This document shows, piece by piece, positions 27,000 to 36,391 of a DNA stretch of 64,000 bases; position 1 is the stretch's first letter, and the number at the start of each line of letters is the position of its first letter. The position numbers and the translations under genes are program-made. The notes below the pieces were generated by a model that searched no databases, was not told the origin of the DNA, and saw only the letters and a list, made by a program, of their open reading frames with translations. Source of the stretch: Bradyrhizobium sp. AZCC 2262 (GTDB lineage: Bacteria > Pseudomonadota > Alphaproteobacteria > Rhizobiales > Xanthobacteraceae); the NCBI RefSeq assembly GCF_036924535.1, contig NZ_JAZHRT010000001.1, positions 5,704,001 to 5,768,000 of the forward strand, written 5' to 3'.

Positions 27000-27644
27000 T
27001 CAGGACACGGCATCGATGGGCGATCGAGCCTTCCAATCGTCCAGGGCGATCGGTGGCATCTCAAATCGATCGGTGGTCTTTGTGTACCAGCCGCCTTCCA
27101 TTCGACCGATGAGGTCGAGTTTGTTTGCGTCGATATGCTGACGCCCGCGATCCATGACCGCTTGGTCCTGAACGTGAACGAGCAGGATCCGTCCGAGAAC
27201 CAAGCTGAAGCCGCCGAGCAGAACCTCCTGCATCAGCGTGCATTCCATCGAAACCGGAGCCTGCGCGATGCGCGGCACGCCGACATGCTCCGACGGTGCG
27301 AGCGAGAGCCCGGCCTCCTTCGGCTCTTCCACGCCCCTTGGAAAAGCAATCGAGGTAACCCGCATTTCGTGTGCCAGGGCGAACGGCACAAGATTGACGA
27401 CGAATTGCTCATTAGCGCGAATGTTCGCGCGCGTATCCTTGGGCTCGCCCGGGCCTTTGCTGCCGATGCCGACGCCGACGGTCGCGGGGTCACTGCCAAA
27501 GACATTGAAGAAGGAAAACGGGGCGGCGTTGACGCTGCCGCTCGGATCCCTGGTGGTGATCCAGGCAATGGGCCGCGGCAACACGGTCGCCAGCAAAAGC
27601 CTGTATCGCTCGAGCGGCGACATTTCCGTGAAATCGAACTGCAC
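27000..27644 (-). CDS. Flavin reductase-like domain protein
   Basis: 214 residues from GTG 27644 with GGGGAG 7 bases upstream; the frame is open further but would overlap the LysR gene. FMN-binding split-barrel: PLERYRLLLATVLPRPIAWITTRDPSGSVNAAPFSFFNVF, then NEQFVVNLVPFALAHEM and LVLGRILLVHVQD. Members bind FMN and act as reductases or in hydroxylation of small acids; the exact role is open. It is divergent from the LysR gene at 27748, which probably controls it. Confidence 0.85.
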   Translation of the reverse strand: MQFDFTEMSPLERYRLLLATVLPRPIAWITTRDPSGSVNAAPFSFFNVFGSDPATVGVGIGSKGPGEPKDTRANIRANEQFVVNLVPFALAHEMRVTSIAFPRGVEEPKEAGLSLAPSEHVGVPRIAQAPVSMECTLMQEVLLGGFSLVLGRILLVHVQDQAVMDRGRQHIDANKLDLIGRMEGGWYTKTTDRFEMPPIALDDWKARSPIDAVS

Positions 27645-27747
27645 CTGCCACTCCCCGAGCGCTTCGTTGATCCTTTCGATTAAATCGTTACTATCCGACG
27701 ATAAAGTCGCTTCCTGTACGCAATGAAAACACCATTGGTTTATAATC

Positions 27748-28629
27748 ATGGACCGACTGGCAAGCATGTCCGTCTTCGTAAAAGTCGCCGATCTCGGCTC
27801 CTTTGCCGCGGCTGCCAAGGAGTTGCGCCTGTCGCCGACGATGATCGGCAAGCACATGCGTCACCTTGAAGAGCGGCTGGGGTCACTGTTGATCAACAGA
27901 TCGACCCGCCGGCAAAGCCTGACCGAGCTCGGCCGCGACTATCTCGATCATTGTCGTCATCTGCTGGAAGAAGCCGAGGCCGGCGACGCGCTGGCCGAAG
28001 AAGCGCTAAGGGCGCCTCGCGGCAGGCTTCGCATCGCGGCTTCGATCGCGTTTGGAGCTCACAGTCTCGCGCCGACCATCGTGAAGTTCATGAAGAAATA
28101 TCCGCAGGTAACGGTCGAACTGACGCTGAACGACCGGATGGTTGACCTGGTCGAGGAAGGGATCGATGTCGCTGTGCGGGTTGGCTCGCTCGCCGACTCC
28201 TCCATGATGTCGCGCTCCCTTTCGCCCTACAGAACCGTGGTGTGCGCTTCGCCCGATTACCTCGCCGAGCGCGGCACGCCAATCCACCCGAAAGACCTCG
28301 TCGATCATGACTGCTTGAACTTTCCGGACTGGACCGAGGGGCCGCGGTGGAGTTTCCTGGGACCGGAGGGCGAAGTGCATGTCGACGTCAAAAGCCGCCT
28401 GCAGATCAATAACGGATTCGGAATCAGGTACGCTGCGCTGGCGGGTGCGGGCATCGCAATGCAACGCGCCGAACTTGTCGCCGAGGACATCGCGGCGGGA
28501 CGCCTGCAAGTATTGCTGTCAAACTACAAGACGCAGTCCCGGCCACGCCACCTTGTCTGGCAGCGGCACCGGAGAATGCCGCCAAAACTTCGCGCGTTTA
28601 TCGACTTTGTCGCTGAGGTCTATGGATGA
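27748..28629 (+). CDS. LysR-family transcriptional regulator
   Basis: 293 residues. Winged-helix domain at residues about 1-60 (FVKVADLGSFAAAAKELRLSPTMIGKHMRHLEERLGSLLINRSTR), then a co-inducer domain starting RGRLRIAASIAFG. The YLE..GTP and IAAGRLQVLL features match the AaeR/DmlR-like branch. It starts 103 bases from the divergent flavin reductase gene. The ribosome site is weak. Confidence 0.9.
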   Translation: MDRLASMSVFVKVADLGSFAAAAKELRLSPTMIGKHMRHLEERLGSLLINRSTRRQSLTELGRDYLDHCRHLLEEAEAGDALAEEALRAPRGRLRIAASIAFGAHSLAPTIVKFMKKYPQVTVELTLNDRMVDLVEEGIDVAVRVGSLADSSMMSRSLSPYRTVVCASPDYLAERGTPIHPKDLVDHDCLNFPDWTEGPRWSFLGPEGEVHVDVKSRLQINNGFGIRYAALAGAGIAMQRAELVAEDIAAGRLQVLLSNYKTQSRPRHLVWQRHRRMPPKLRAFIDFVAEVYG

Positions 28630-29053
28630 GATCGGCAACGCAAGTTCAACGGAGCCCCGCAAGAGCCAAGAACATGGCCCTCGAGTCGCCATGGGTCGGC
28701 GAAGATCGGCTTCGCAAATTACCGGCTTGGCAAATGAGATCACACACTCTCGAAACGCCGACACGGGAGCAGGTTCAATTCGGCGTACTCACGTTAGTTG
28801 TCTCTGGATTTTCTTTGATCTCCCGGCGCACACATCGTGCACACGCAGCCTTCTAACCATTTGAAAAACTTGAACTCTCGCTCCAATCCATGATCGGAGC
28901 CACAGAAAATCGATAGTCTTGCGATTTCAATAATTTACCCTACCATCTCAATGGGATGAAAGAGGAACGTGTGCACTTCAAACTAGCCGAAATTGCACAC
29001 GTTTGTACCCGTTTTGACCTCTCGGTGCACACGTAGCGCACACGAATTGGGGA
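28630..29053. other. Gene-free junction into the accessory region
   Basis: No intact gene found. It contains an imperfect direct repeat of about 33 bases (28814-28847 and 29012-29045, built on CGGYGCACAC...GCACACG) just before the integrase relic. AT content is higher than in the flanking genes near 28850-28960. Confidence 0.5.
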
Positions 29054-29356
29054 GTGCACGTACAGGCGCGTAACCACCGTTCAGTGAGCGCGGCATTCAC
29101 GCGAGCGTGCGATGAGCTGAAGATCGATGATCTTCATTTTCACGATCTACGACACGAAGGTACCAGCCGTCTTTTTGAGGCCGGTCTTACAATCGAAAAG
29201 GTTGCATTAGTGACTGGTCACGAGGATTGGCGAACGTTGCGGCGATACACCAAACTGAAGCCGGAAGAACTCCACAAACTACAAACGGCGCCGCAACCCT
29301 CTTTGGAGGAGTTCATGCAAACGCTCAGCAGAAACGAGGTGCGCCAGCAGCTCTAG
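29054..29356 (+). pseudogene. Tyrosine recombinase (phage integrase) C-terminal relic
   Basis: About 100 residues of the catalytic domain: HDLRHEGTSRLFEAG (H..R), VTGHEDWRTLRRYTKL (H/W and nucleophile Tyr). The first catalytic arginine and the whole N-terminal DNA-binding domain are missing, and no upstream fragment is seen. It marks an old integration event at the left edge of the accessory region. Confidence 0.75.
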
Positions 29357-29571
29357 AGATGCCAGACCCTGCGATCTTATGGCGCGCTCGGAGGGCGGTC
29401 GCATTTGCTGCAATTTCAATGACTTGGCAACACCAAACTGTGGCTGGCGGCGTGCCCGGGTAATAGGTAATCTAGGAAACGAGACCGCTGCTGCCGGATC
29501 ACTCCCATAAATTCAATCCGCTCTGCGGCGGCCGTTTAATCCCGATTGTCTTCGACTGAGGAGCTACGCGA

Positions 29572-30021
29572 ATGGCAAATCTCACAGTCAATGGGAAAAC
29601 ACACGATGTCGACGCCGATCCTAACACCCCCTTATTGTGGGTGCTGCGGGAATGGATCGGCATGACGGGCACCAAGTACGGCTGCGGAATTGCCCAGTGC
29701 GGCGCTTGCACTGTGCATATTGACGGCGTCGCCACCAGGTCTTGCGTAACGCCGCTTAGCCTGGCCGCCGGCAAGCAGATCACCACGATCGAGGGCCTTG
29801 CTGAGAACGGCAATCTGCATCCGGTTCAGAAAGCCTGGCTCGAGCAGGACGTGCCGCAGTGCGGCTATTGCCAAAGCGGAATGATCATGGCCGTGGCGGC
29901 TTTGCTTAAAGACAAGCCGAAACCGAGCGATGCCGACATCGACAGCGCCATCACCAACATCTGTCGCTGCGGCACCTTCCAGCAGGTGCGCGCGGCAATC
30001 CACGCTGCGGCGAGCGCGTGA
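29572..30021 (+). CDS. Molybdenum hydroxylase 2Fe-2S subunit (IorA-like), second set
   Basis: 149 residues. Cluster motifs [27 protein letters not shown] and [17 protein letters not shown] lies 8 bases before the ATG. The large subunit follows after 11 bases. Clear paralogue of 26401-26880. It lies just beyond the integrase relic, so it may have arrived by transfer. Confidence 0.92.
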   Translation: MANLTVNGKTHDVDADPNTPLLWVLREWIGMTGTKYGCGIAQCGACTVHIDGVATRSCVTPLSLAAGKQITTIEGLAENGNLHPVQKAWLEQDVPQCGYCQSGMIMAVAALLKDKPKPSDADIDSAITNICRCGTFQQVRAAIHAAASA

Positions 30022-30032
30022 GGGAGGCGACC

Positions 30033-32210
30033 ATGAACTACGTACCACAGATCAGTCGGCGTGCCTTCGTCGTCAGTGCGGCTGCTTTTGGCGGCGGGCT
30101 CGCGCTTGGGGTCGATCTTCCATTTGGTGCCAACGTCGTTCGCGCCGCGGACGGCTCTCCCGAGGTTACCGCCTGGGTTGTTATCAAGCCGGATGACGGC
30201 GTGATCATTCGCGTAGCCCGCTCTGAGATGGGGCAAGGGAGCATGACCGGCCTCGCCCAGCTTGTGGCCGAGGAGCTGGAATGCGACTGGTCCAAAGTCT
30301 CGACTGAATTTCCGACGCCGGGCGAGAACCTCGCGCGCAACCGCGTCTGGGGCAGTCAGTTCACCGCCGGAAGCCGCGCTATCCGCGAATCGAATGAATA
30401 CGTGCGCAAGGCCGGCGCGACCGCGCGCACGATGTTGATTGCAGCCGCCGCCAACGAGTGGAAGGTGCCGGCATCGGAGTGCAGCGCATCAAACAGCGTG
30501 ATTAAACACAACCCGTCTGGGCGAACCACGACCTTCGGCAAGGTCGCCGAAGCCGCTGCAAAGATCGAGCAGCCCAAGGATGTGCCGCTCAAGGATCCGA
30601 AGGACTGGAAGATCGCCGGCAAACCGCTTAAGCGTCTCGACACCGCGCCCAAGCTCACCGGAGCGCAGATTTACGGTCTCGATCTGAAGCTGCCCGGCAT
30701 GCTGTGCGCCGCAATCAAGGACTGCCCGGTCTTCGGCGGCAAGCTCACGAGCTTTGACGCCGCCAAGGTGCAGGGGATGCCCGGCGTCAAGCATGTGGTG
30801 AGGGTTGGCGACAGCGCTGTCGCGGTCGTTGCCGAGCGCTGGTGGCAGGCGAAAACCGCGCTCGACGCGCTGCCAGCGACCTGGGACGAGGGCGAGAACG
30901 CCAAGGTCTCGAGCGCCAGCATCGCGGAGTTCCTCAAGACTGGGCTCGACGCCGATAAGGCCTTCGTCGGCAATGAGCACGGCGACGTGAAACAAGCCAT
31001 TGCCGGCGCGGCGAAGAAGGTCGAGGCGGTCTACGCCTATCCTTACCAGAACCACGCCACCATGGAGCCGATGAACACCACCGTGCTTTATACGGCGGAT
31101 CGCTGTGAAGCGTGGGTGCCCACGCAGGTCGCCGAGGCGGCACTGGCCGCGCTGTCCGAGGCTTCCGGCCTGCCGATTCCCAAATGCGACGTCCACAAGA
31201 TTCCGCTCGGCGGCGGCTTCGGCCGGCGCACCGCCCACGACTTCGTGCATCAGGCAGTCGCGATCGCAAAGCAGATACCCGGCACACCGGTGAAGCTGAT
31301 CTGGTCGCGCGAGGAGGACATGACGCACGGGCGCTACCATCCAGTCACTCAGGCGAAGATGGTCGGTGCGTTCGATGCCAACGACAACCTCACCGCGCTG
31401 CACATGCGGATTTCCGGCCAGTCAATCCTTGCCTTCGTCAATCCGCAGGGCCTGCAGAACGGCAAGGATCCGTTCGTGTTCCAGGGTCTCAACGCCGGTG
31501 GGACAGAAGGCGTGTTCGGTTACACGATCCCGAACCTGTTGATTGACCATGCCATGCGAAACCCGCATGTCCCGCCGCACTTCTGGCGCGGCGTAAACAA
31601 CAATCATAATGCCATCTACCTCGAATGCTTCATGGATGAGCTTGCCCACGCAGTCGGCCAGGATCCGCTCGAGTTCCGCCGCAAGCTGCTGGCGGATCAC
31701 CCCAAGCATTTGGCGGTCCTCAATGCGGTCGCCGAGCGCGCGGGCTGGGGCAAACCAGCGCCCCAGGGTGTCTATCGCGGCCTCTGCCAACACATGGGTT
31801 ACGGCAGCTATGTGGCGGCGTGTGCAGAAGTCTCGGTGAGTGACAAAGGAGCGGTCAAAATCCACCGCATCGTTGCCGCGACCGATCCGGGCCACGCGGT
31901 TAATCCCGCGCAGATCGAGCGGCAGATCGCCGGCTCGTTCGTTTACGGGCTGTCCGCCTTGTTCTACCAGGAGTGCACGGTCAAGAACGGCCGCATCGAG
32001 CAGACCAATTTCGACAGCTACGAGTCGATGCGCATCGGCGAGATGCCGAAGGTCGAGTGCATTATCATGCCGTCCGGCGGATTCTGGGGCGGCGTCGGCG
32101 AGCCGACGATTTTCGTGGCCGCGCCGGCGGTGCTCAATGCGATCTTCGCAGCGACCGGCAAACGCATTCGGTCGTTCCCGCTGAAGAACCATAACATGAC
32201 GTTAGCGTGA
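30033..32210 (+). CDS. Molybdenum hydroxylase large subunit with Tat signal (IorB-like), second set
   Basis: 725 residues from ATG 30033 (GGGAGG 5 bases upstream). Tat signal: SRRAFVVSAAAFGGGLALG then a cleavage region near VVRAADG. Cofactor-binding stretches: EMGQGSMTGLAQLVAEELE, GGGFGRRTAHDFVHQ, HFWRGVNNNHNAIYLECFMDELA; catalytic Glu in GGVGEPTIF. Periplasmic like its paralogue at 24203-26404, and also without an FAD subunit or adjacent cytochrome gene. It ends before a strong terminator. Confidence 0.92.
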   Translation: MNYVPQISRRAFVVSAAAFGGGLALGVDLPFGANVVRAADGSPEVTAWVVIKPDDGVIIRVARSEMGQGSMTGLAQLVAEELECDWSKVSTEFPTPGENLARNRVWGSQFTAGSRAIRESNEYVRKAGATARTMLIAAAANEWKVPASECSASNSVIKHNPSGRTTTFGKVAEAAAKIEQPKDVPLKDPKDWKIAGKPLKRLDTAPKLTGAQIYGLDLKLPGMLCAAIKDCPVFGGKLTSFDAAKVQGMPGVKHVVRVGDSAVAVVAERWWQAKTALDALPATWDEGENAKVSSASIAEFLKTGLDADKAFVGNEHGDVKQAIAGAAKKVEAVYAYPYQNHATMEPMNTTVLYTADRCEAWVPTQVAEAALAALSEASGLPIPKCDVHKIPLGGGFGRRTAHDFVHQAVAIAKQIPGTPVKLIWSREEDMTHGRYHPVTQAKMVGAFDANDNLTALHMRISGQSILAFVNPQGLQNGKDPFVFQGLNAGGTEGVFGYTIPNLLIDHAMRNPHVPPHFWRGVNNNHNAIYLECFMDELAHAVGQDPLEFRRKLLADHPKHLAVLNAVAERAGWGKPAPQGVYRGLCQHMGYGSYVAACAEVSVSDKGAVKIHRIVAATDPGHAVNPAQIERQIAGSFVYGLSALFYQECTVKNGRIEQTNFDSYESMRIGEMPKVECIIMPSGGFWGGVGEPTIFVAAPAVLNAIFAATGKRIRSFPLKNHNMTLA

Positions 32211-32264
32211 ACGAAGCGCCGGCGGCCAAAGCGAAGAGCCCCGCAGCGTTCGGAAGCTTACGGC

Positions 32265-32290
32265 GCCCCGCTTTGGCGGGGCCTTCTTTT
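32265..32290 (+). terminator. Rho-independent terminator of the second Tat hydroxylase operon
   Basis: GCCCCGC, TTTG, GCGGGGC followed by CTTCTTTT. It lies 55 bases after the stop at 32210 and has the stem, loop and T-run expected. Confidence 0.85.
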
Positions 32291-32405
32291 GCGTGCTGAG
32301 CAGACTGGGGGCAGCTCAGTTGAGGCGCGATAAAGCGGCGCGCTCGCCGAAACCTTCGTCGGCCTGTTCTCGCATCGGGGCATTGAGCCTGTGATACCGT
32401 GAGAC

Positions 32406-32621
32406 GTGAGATACGCGAGACGGTCTCACGCCGCGCCGCGGCAAGTGATGACTATTACTTATGAAAAGCTGCTCGAGATATATTTTCAGAATCCACAATT
32501 CGGCTATTACTGTCTTGTGCTGACCAGCCAGCGCTTGCTCGAGAACATATCGCGGCTGGAAGGACTTATCGCACAAGAAAAGACCGCGCGGCAGACTCTA
32601 GCCACGGATGACATAGCTTAA
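32406..32621 (+). pseudogene. Fragment resembling the C-terminus of a cyclic-nucleotide-binding protein
   Basis: From the ATG at 32448 the residues (YEKLLEIYFQNPQFGYY, then LTSQRLLENISRLEGLIAQ) resemble the helix that follows the binding domain in Crp/Fnr-like proteins of Bradyrhizobium (from memory). The sensor barrel and helix-turn-helix are absent. It may be a relic, or a short independent gene. An 8-base inverted repeat (CGTGAGAC/GTCTCACG, 32398-32430) lies at its left end. Confidence 0.35.
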
Positions 32622-32827
32622 CCCTTGGCTCTTGATGTCTCGCACTTTTGGTAACAGGACATCCCGACGCAGCGCAGGTCTCGCGATGCCGTCCGGTTTG
32701 GGTCAATTGCGTCCTTCCGATCGATCGAATTGGGCCTAACTACGTCTCCAACCGTCTGAAAGCCGACGTAGGTTCAGGAACGTTACCGGTTTGAGAATGG
32801 CCAGCCTCATTAACTGAGGAGGTCATC

Positions 32828-33463
32828 ATGACCGACGCCCCAAGCACCAGTGACAACATCTCGAAGCACGTCCCATGGAACAAAGGAAAGATCGTCGGAG
32901 CGAAGCCGCCACTCCGCCCGAAGCACGTCTGGTCCGTCCGGACGAAGCTCCAGGTCGAAGGACGCACCCGTGATCTGGCATTGTTCAACGTTGCCATTGA
33001 TAGCAAACTTCGTGGCTGTGACGTAGTAGCCCTCAGAGTCGACGACATCGCGCCGAGCGGCTATGCGGCCGATCGCGCAAGCGTCCGCCAGAAGAAAACT
33101 GGACGGCCCGTCAAATTTGAACTCACTGAGTCCACTCGCCAAGCCATCGATGACTATCTGAGGGCGACCGGCACGAAGCCGGGCGAACATCTGTTCACCG
33201 GCCGGAGGGGACCCGATCGCAGCCTAACCACTCGGCAGTACGCGCGGCTGTTGTCCGGCTGGCTTGCCGACATAAGGCTGGACCCACACCTATTCGGAAC
33301 GCATTCACTGCGTCGAACAAAGGCCACCCTTATCTACAGACGCACAGGCAACTTGCGGGCCGTGCAACTACTCTTGGGGCACACCAAAATCGAGAGCACC
33401 GTTCGATATCTTGGGATTGAGGTCGACGACGCGCTCGCCATAGCAGAACAGGTTGACGTCTGA
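32828..33463 (+). CDS. Small tyrosine-type recombinase/integrase
   Basis: 211 residues, GAGGAGG upstream of the ATG. Catalytic set: R in DSKLRGCDVVAL, K in RQKKTGRP, H..R in HSLRRTKATLIY, H in LLLGHTKIESTVRY and the nucleophile Tyr in VRYLGIE. It lacks the N-terminal SAM-like core-binding domain of phage integrases. Short integrases of this type occur in many copies in rhizobial genomes (recalled). Followed by a perfect hairpin at 33471. Confidence 0.88.
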   Translation: MTDAPSTSDNISKHVPWNKGKIVGAKPPLRPKHVWSVRTKLQVEGRTRDLALFNVAIDSKLRGCDVVALRVDDIAPSGYAADRASVRQKKTGRPVKFELTESTRQAIDDYLRATGTKPGEHLFTGRRGPDRSLTTRQYARLLSGWLADIRLDPHLFGTHSLRRTKATLIYRRTGNLRAVQLLLGHTKIESTVRYLGIEVDDALAIAEQVDV

Positions 33464-33470
33464 ATTCGGT

Positions 33471-33494
33471 GGGCAGAGCAGACATGCTCTGCCC
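33471..33494 (+). terminator. Hairpin terminator after the small integrase
   Basis: GGGCAGAGCA, GACA, TGCTCTGCCC: a perfect 10-bp stem 8 bases after the stop, followed by GTCCATTTT. Confidence 0.8.
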
Positions 33495-33738
33495 GTCCAT
33501 TTTGGGCGGCTTCGGGCCAGATTCGGTCCTCATAATGCGCAGGCGCAGACGGCCGGTCTTCCTCCGGGATCGGAAAGACACGGCGTGCGGAGCAGTTGCC
33601 CGGCCCATGCGTTATTTCGACCTTGGCGGCTAAGGTAGTGGGCCCTCCGGGGGCGAGGCCGCTAGGCGCGCTTGCTATGCTTCGCCGTCTCGCACTGTTT
33701 GTTGCAGCCGGCATCGAGCCGCTCGCAGCGATTTTCCT

Positions 33739-34242
33739 TTATGCGGCTCGCCATGGCGTCAACCGCGGAATCCAGCGCGGCACATTAGTCCGAAAGCTCT
33801 CGTACTCCGTGCCGAATGTTTGCTTGAGCGTCGGTTCTTCGTACATCACCACAAAGACATGAAAAAAAAGCCAGAGTAGAGCGCCGTACCAGAGGAGACG
33901 CCAGTCACCAAACAAAAGGGCCTGACCAAAAATGACTGCGACGACTGCGATGTAGATCGGATTTCGCACGTAGCGATAAAGGCCAGTCACTACGAGCTTT
34001 TGTGTCGGCGCGACCGGGGCGGGCGTCCCCAGCCCCTCCAGCGCAAAACGAGCAAATGAATCCACAAGTCCGGGCACTCCGACGATAATCAATATACCGC
34101 CGAGGATGCGGGTTAGATCGACGCCGAAAAAAGCTGGCCGAAATTCCCACTGCGTGACCCACCAGGGGACGAAGCCTGCCAGCACCAACGGCGCAATGAC
34201 GAAGAACAGAGCGGAGCCCAAGACGGCAATTGCTTTCGACAT
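33739..34242 (-). CDS. Isoprenylcysteine carboxyl methyltransferase-like membrane protein
   Basis: 167 residues with about four hydrophobic segments. The conserved C-terminal signature is present: GLYRYVRNPIYIAVV, then EEPTLKQTFGTEYESFRTNVPRWIPRL, which binds S-adenosylmethionine in ICMT/PEMT-type enzymes. The substrate of bacterial members is mostly unknown. GGGAG lies before the ATG. It stands alone between the integrase and a dispersed repeat. Confidence 0.82.
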   Translation of the reverse strand: MSKAIAVLGSALFFVIAPLVLAGFVPWWVTQWEFRPAFFGVDLTRILGGILIIVGVPGLVDSFARFALEGLGTPAPVAPTQKLVVTGLYRYVRNPIYIAVVAVIFGQALLFGDWRLLWYGALLWLFFHVFVVMYEEPTLKQTFGTEYESFRTNVPRWIPRLTPWRAA

Positions 34243-34556
34243 TGCGTGCTCCCGCGACCCGACAAGAATAGCTTAGCAAATCACTTTCTGCTACGAGCAT
34301 TGAACGCGGCTCCACAATTAGTTGTCCCGGCCGTCGAGTTCTCTTCACCTCGCTTCTGATCTTCAGGCTGAGTTCCGGTATGGGTCATTCGCGTCGGTTT
34401 GGCCACGTGCCGACGACTTCCGTTGGACCCCTATAAACAGACATCGCTACCGTGGGTCGGCATGTCTCGAATGTGCCACAAGCGGATGATCGATCAGCTT
34501 TCCGGTTTTGGCCGCCTGACCAATTTGATGCCGCCGGGATTTTCGACCGACGCGAG
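34243..34556. other. Gene-free stretch with one dispersed repeat
   Basis: No gene recognised. It contains repeat copy 1 (34381-34495) and otherwise nothing I can interpret. Confidence 0.5.
34381..34495. repeat. Dispersed intergenic repeat, copy 1
   Basis: About 110 bases with the landmarks GGGTCATT, a CCG..T..ACCC block, ACAGACATCGC, GGCATGTC and GTGCCACAAGCGGA in that order. The same order occurs at 34872-34985 and 36392-36515. It has no open frame of its own. Confidence 0.6.
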
Positions 34557-34796
34557 TCATTTTATCCTGTTGAACTCTTCGCGAAACTGGTTTCCTGCTT
34601 CTGTCCATCGTCCGAAGCGAGTATTGATGTTTTCCATCAAACCAAAAGTCGCAAGGGCTTCTATTGCATGTTCGCCAGCGGACATGGCGCGGCTGTCCAC
34701 CTCGTCGCCGTACTCATCCAAATACTGGTCGACCATCTTGACGAGTGCGATCAACAGCTTCCGTTCACGTTCGGTCAAAACCCCAGCTTTGCTCAT
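34557..34796 (-). CDS. Small hypothetical protein
   Basis: 79 residues from ATG 34796. Charged, helical and without signal or membrane segment: LTERERKLLIALVKMVDQYLDEYGDEVDSRAMS followed by HAIEALATFGLM. The composition looks like a real protein (acidic, no low complexity), but I recognise no domain. It lies between two repeat copies in the accessory region. Confidence 0.5.
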   Translation of the reverse strand: MSKAGVLTERERKLLIALVKMVDQYLDEYGDEVDSRAMSAGEHAIEALATFGLMENINTRFGRWTEAGNQFREEFNRIK

Positions 34797-34871
34797 CGCG
34801 TATTTGCCTCGCCAATTCTCGCGGGAAAAAGATTTGGATGGCCATTTTACACGCCATCGAGGATGCCAGCT

Positions 34872-34985
34872 ATGGGTCATTTTCAGACTTGGGCGCGCGA
34901 AGTCCCGAGGTCCGCTTTACCCTCAAGAACAGACGTCGCCGGCTGGGCCTGTCAGGTCCGAAAAGGGCCATAAACTGCCATTGAA
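34872..34985. repeat. Dispersed intergenic repeat, copy 2
   Basis: Landmarks GGGTCATTTTC, GGTCCGCTTTACCCTCAAGA, ACAGACGTCGCC, GGTCCGAAAAGGGCCAT. Diverged from copies 1 and 3 but in the same order and orientation. Confidence 0.55.
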
Positions 34986-35077
34986 GATGAAGGCACGATT
35001 TTTTACTCGATCCTGACCTGCTTTCTTCCCGATGTCCCAAAGTCTATCTTGGTTGAAAAGACACGAGAGGCAGCGAA

Positions 35078-36337
35078 ATGCTACCGGAACCAATTACTTA
35101 CTGTTTCTACCGTTATCGCGGGCTCTGTCTTCACACCTCGATTGTCACGACTTTCACAATCATGATGGCCGCCGCTCCACTACAGGCTTCCGTAGCACCA
35201 AAAGCGTCAGCGTGCGGATACCTCGCTGGTCTAATTGATAAGGCACCGCCATCAGGACCGTTGTTCCTACCCAGCTATCCGACCGTCGAATCGGGGCCTC
35301 TCCATGGTGCCGCCTATCTCTATGACAATGCGGTAGCCGCCATCGCATTGGTCGGTTGCGGTGAGCAGGACAAAGCGTATCGGATTGGCTCCGCGATTCT
35401 CTGGGCCATCGATAACGACCGCACCTGGCATGATGGACGGCTCCGGAACGCTTACGCCGCGGCTGTGGTGGCGAATGGCCCCGTCAAACTTCCGGGGTGG
35501 TGGGACAATACTCAGAACAAATGGTTGGAGGATCGATATCAGGTGGGCAGCGATAATGGTAACATGGCATGGGCGATGTTGGCGTTGCTGTCGATTGATG
35601 ATGTGAACACCGGCTCTCGGTTCCGCGATGGTGCAGCACGGCTTGGCGTCTGGGTCGCGCAATGGGCCGATACGCGCGGTACTGGCGGTTTCACGGGCGG
35701 TACGTTTGGGCACGAACCGACGCCGGAAGTGCGGACGTGGAAATCGACTGAACATAATACTGACCTCGCCGCCGCGTTTGGCCTTCTTGCGATCCGTACA
35801 GGCGATTCGCACTGGCGTGATAAGGCAACGGCTGCTGAGCACTTCGTAGATACGATGTGGGCTCCGGCATGCGCCTGTTTCGCCGCAGGGACAGCTGAAG
35901 ACGGCGTCACGCACAATCCGACTTTGGCTCTGGATGCTCAGATCTGGCCTTTAACAGCGCTTCACGGAGCGGCCGGGAAATTTGCAGCGGCAATGACGAC
36001 CGCCGAACAGCGAATGAGTGTCGGCGGGGGCTTTTCTTACGGTGAAGACCGGGACGGTGTGTGGACCGAAGGGACGGGCCAAATGGCTCTCTTGATGAAA
36101 TTGCTCGGCAGGACTGAGAGGGCAGAGTCGTTGATCGCTGTAATCGAATCCCAGAGGTCGCCCGATGGTGGGTTCTATGCCACGACTGTCCGCGAGTTAC
36201 CGACTGGGTTCGTGTTGGACACCGACCCGACCAAGCCGCGACTCTATTTCCGATTGTCACATCTTGGCGCAGCTTCGTGGGCTGCCCTCGCGGAACGTGG
36301 GTTCAATCCCTTTACGATGACAAAAGGACTTCCGTAG
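35078..36337 (+). CDS. Probable exported six-hairpin glycosidase-like protein
   Basis: 419 residues, GAGAGG 7 bases before the ATG. Residues about 15-42 form a hydrophobic export signal ending near APLQA. The rest has repeated helical-hairpin units: YLYDNAVAAIALVGCGEQDKAYRIGSAILWA, WHDGRLRNAYAA, GNMAWAMLALL, EHNTDLAAAFGLLAI, LALDAQIWPLTAL, EGTGQMALLMKLLG. These suggest an alpha/alpha-toroid as in six-hairpin glycosidases; no catalytic pair can be assigned. It stands alone between repeats 2 and 3. Confidence 0.6.
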   Translation: MLPEPITYCFYRYRGLCLHTSIVTTFTIMMAAAPLQASVAPKASACGYLAGLIDKAPPSGPLFLPSYPTVESGPLHGAAYLYDNAVAAIALVGCGEQDKAYRIGSAILWAIDNDRTWHDGRLRNAYAAAVVANGPVKLPGWWDNTQNKWLEDRYQVGSDNGNMAWAMLALLSIDDVNTGSRFRDGAARLGVWVAQWADTRGTGGFTGGTFGHEPTPEVRTWKSTEHNTDLAAAFGLLAIRTGDSHWRDKATAAEHFVDTMWAPACACFAAGTAEDGVTHNPTLALDAQIWPLTALHGAAGKFAAAMTTAEQRMSVGGGFSYGEDRDGVWTEGTGQMALLMKLLGRTERAESLIAVIESQRSPDGGFYATTVRELPTGFVLDTDPTKPRLYFRLSHLGAASWAALAERGFNPFTMTKGLP

Positions 36338-36391
36338 TTGAGCCGCAGGGCTTCTCGTCTCGGCCTTTTCGGTCTTTTTTGATTTCGATAT

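Noticed and set aside
33464..33738. CRISPR or tRNA remnant near the integrase
   Set aside because: No repeat-spacer pattern and no cloverleaf could be drawn; only the terminator hairpin is clear.
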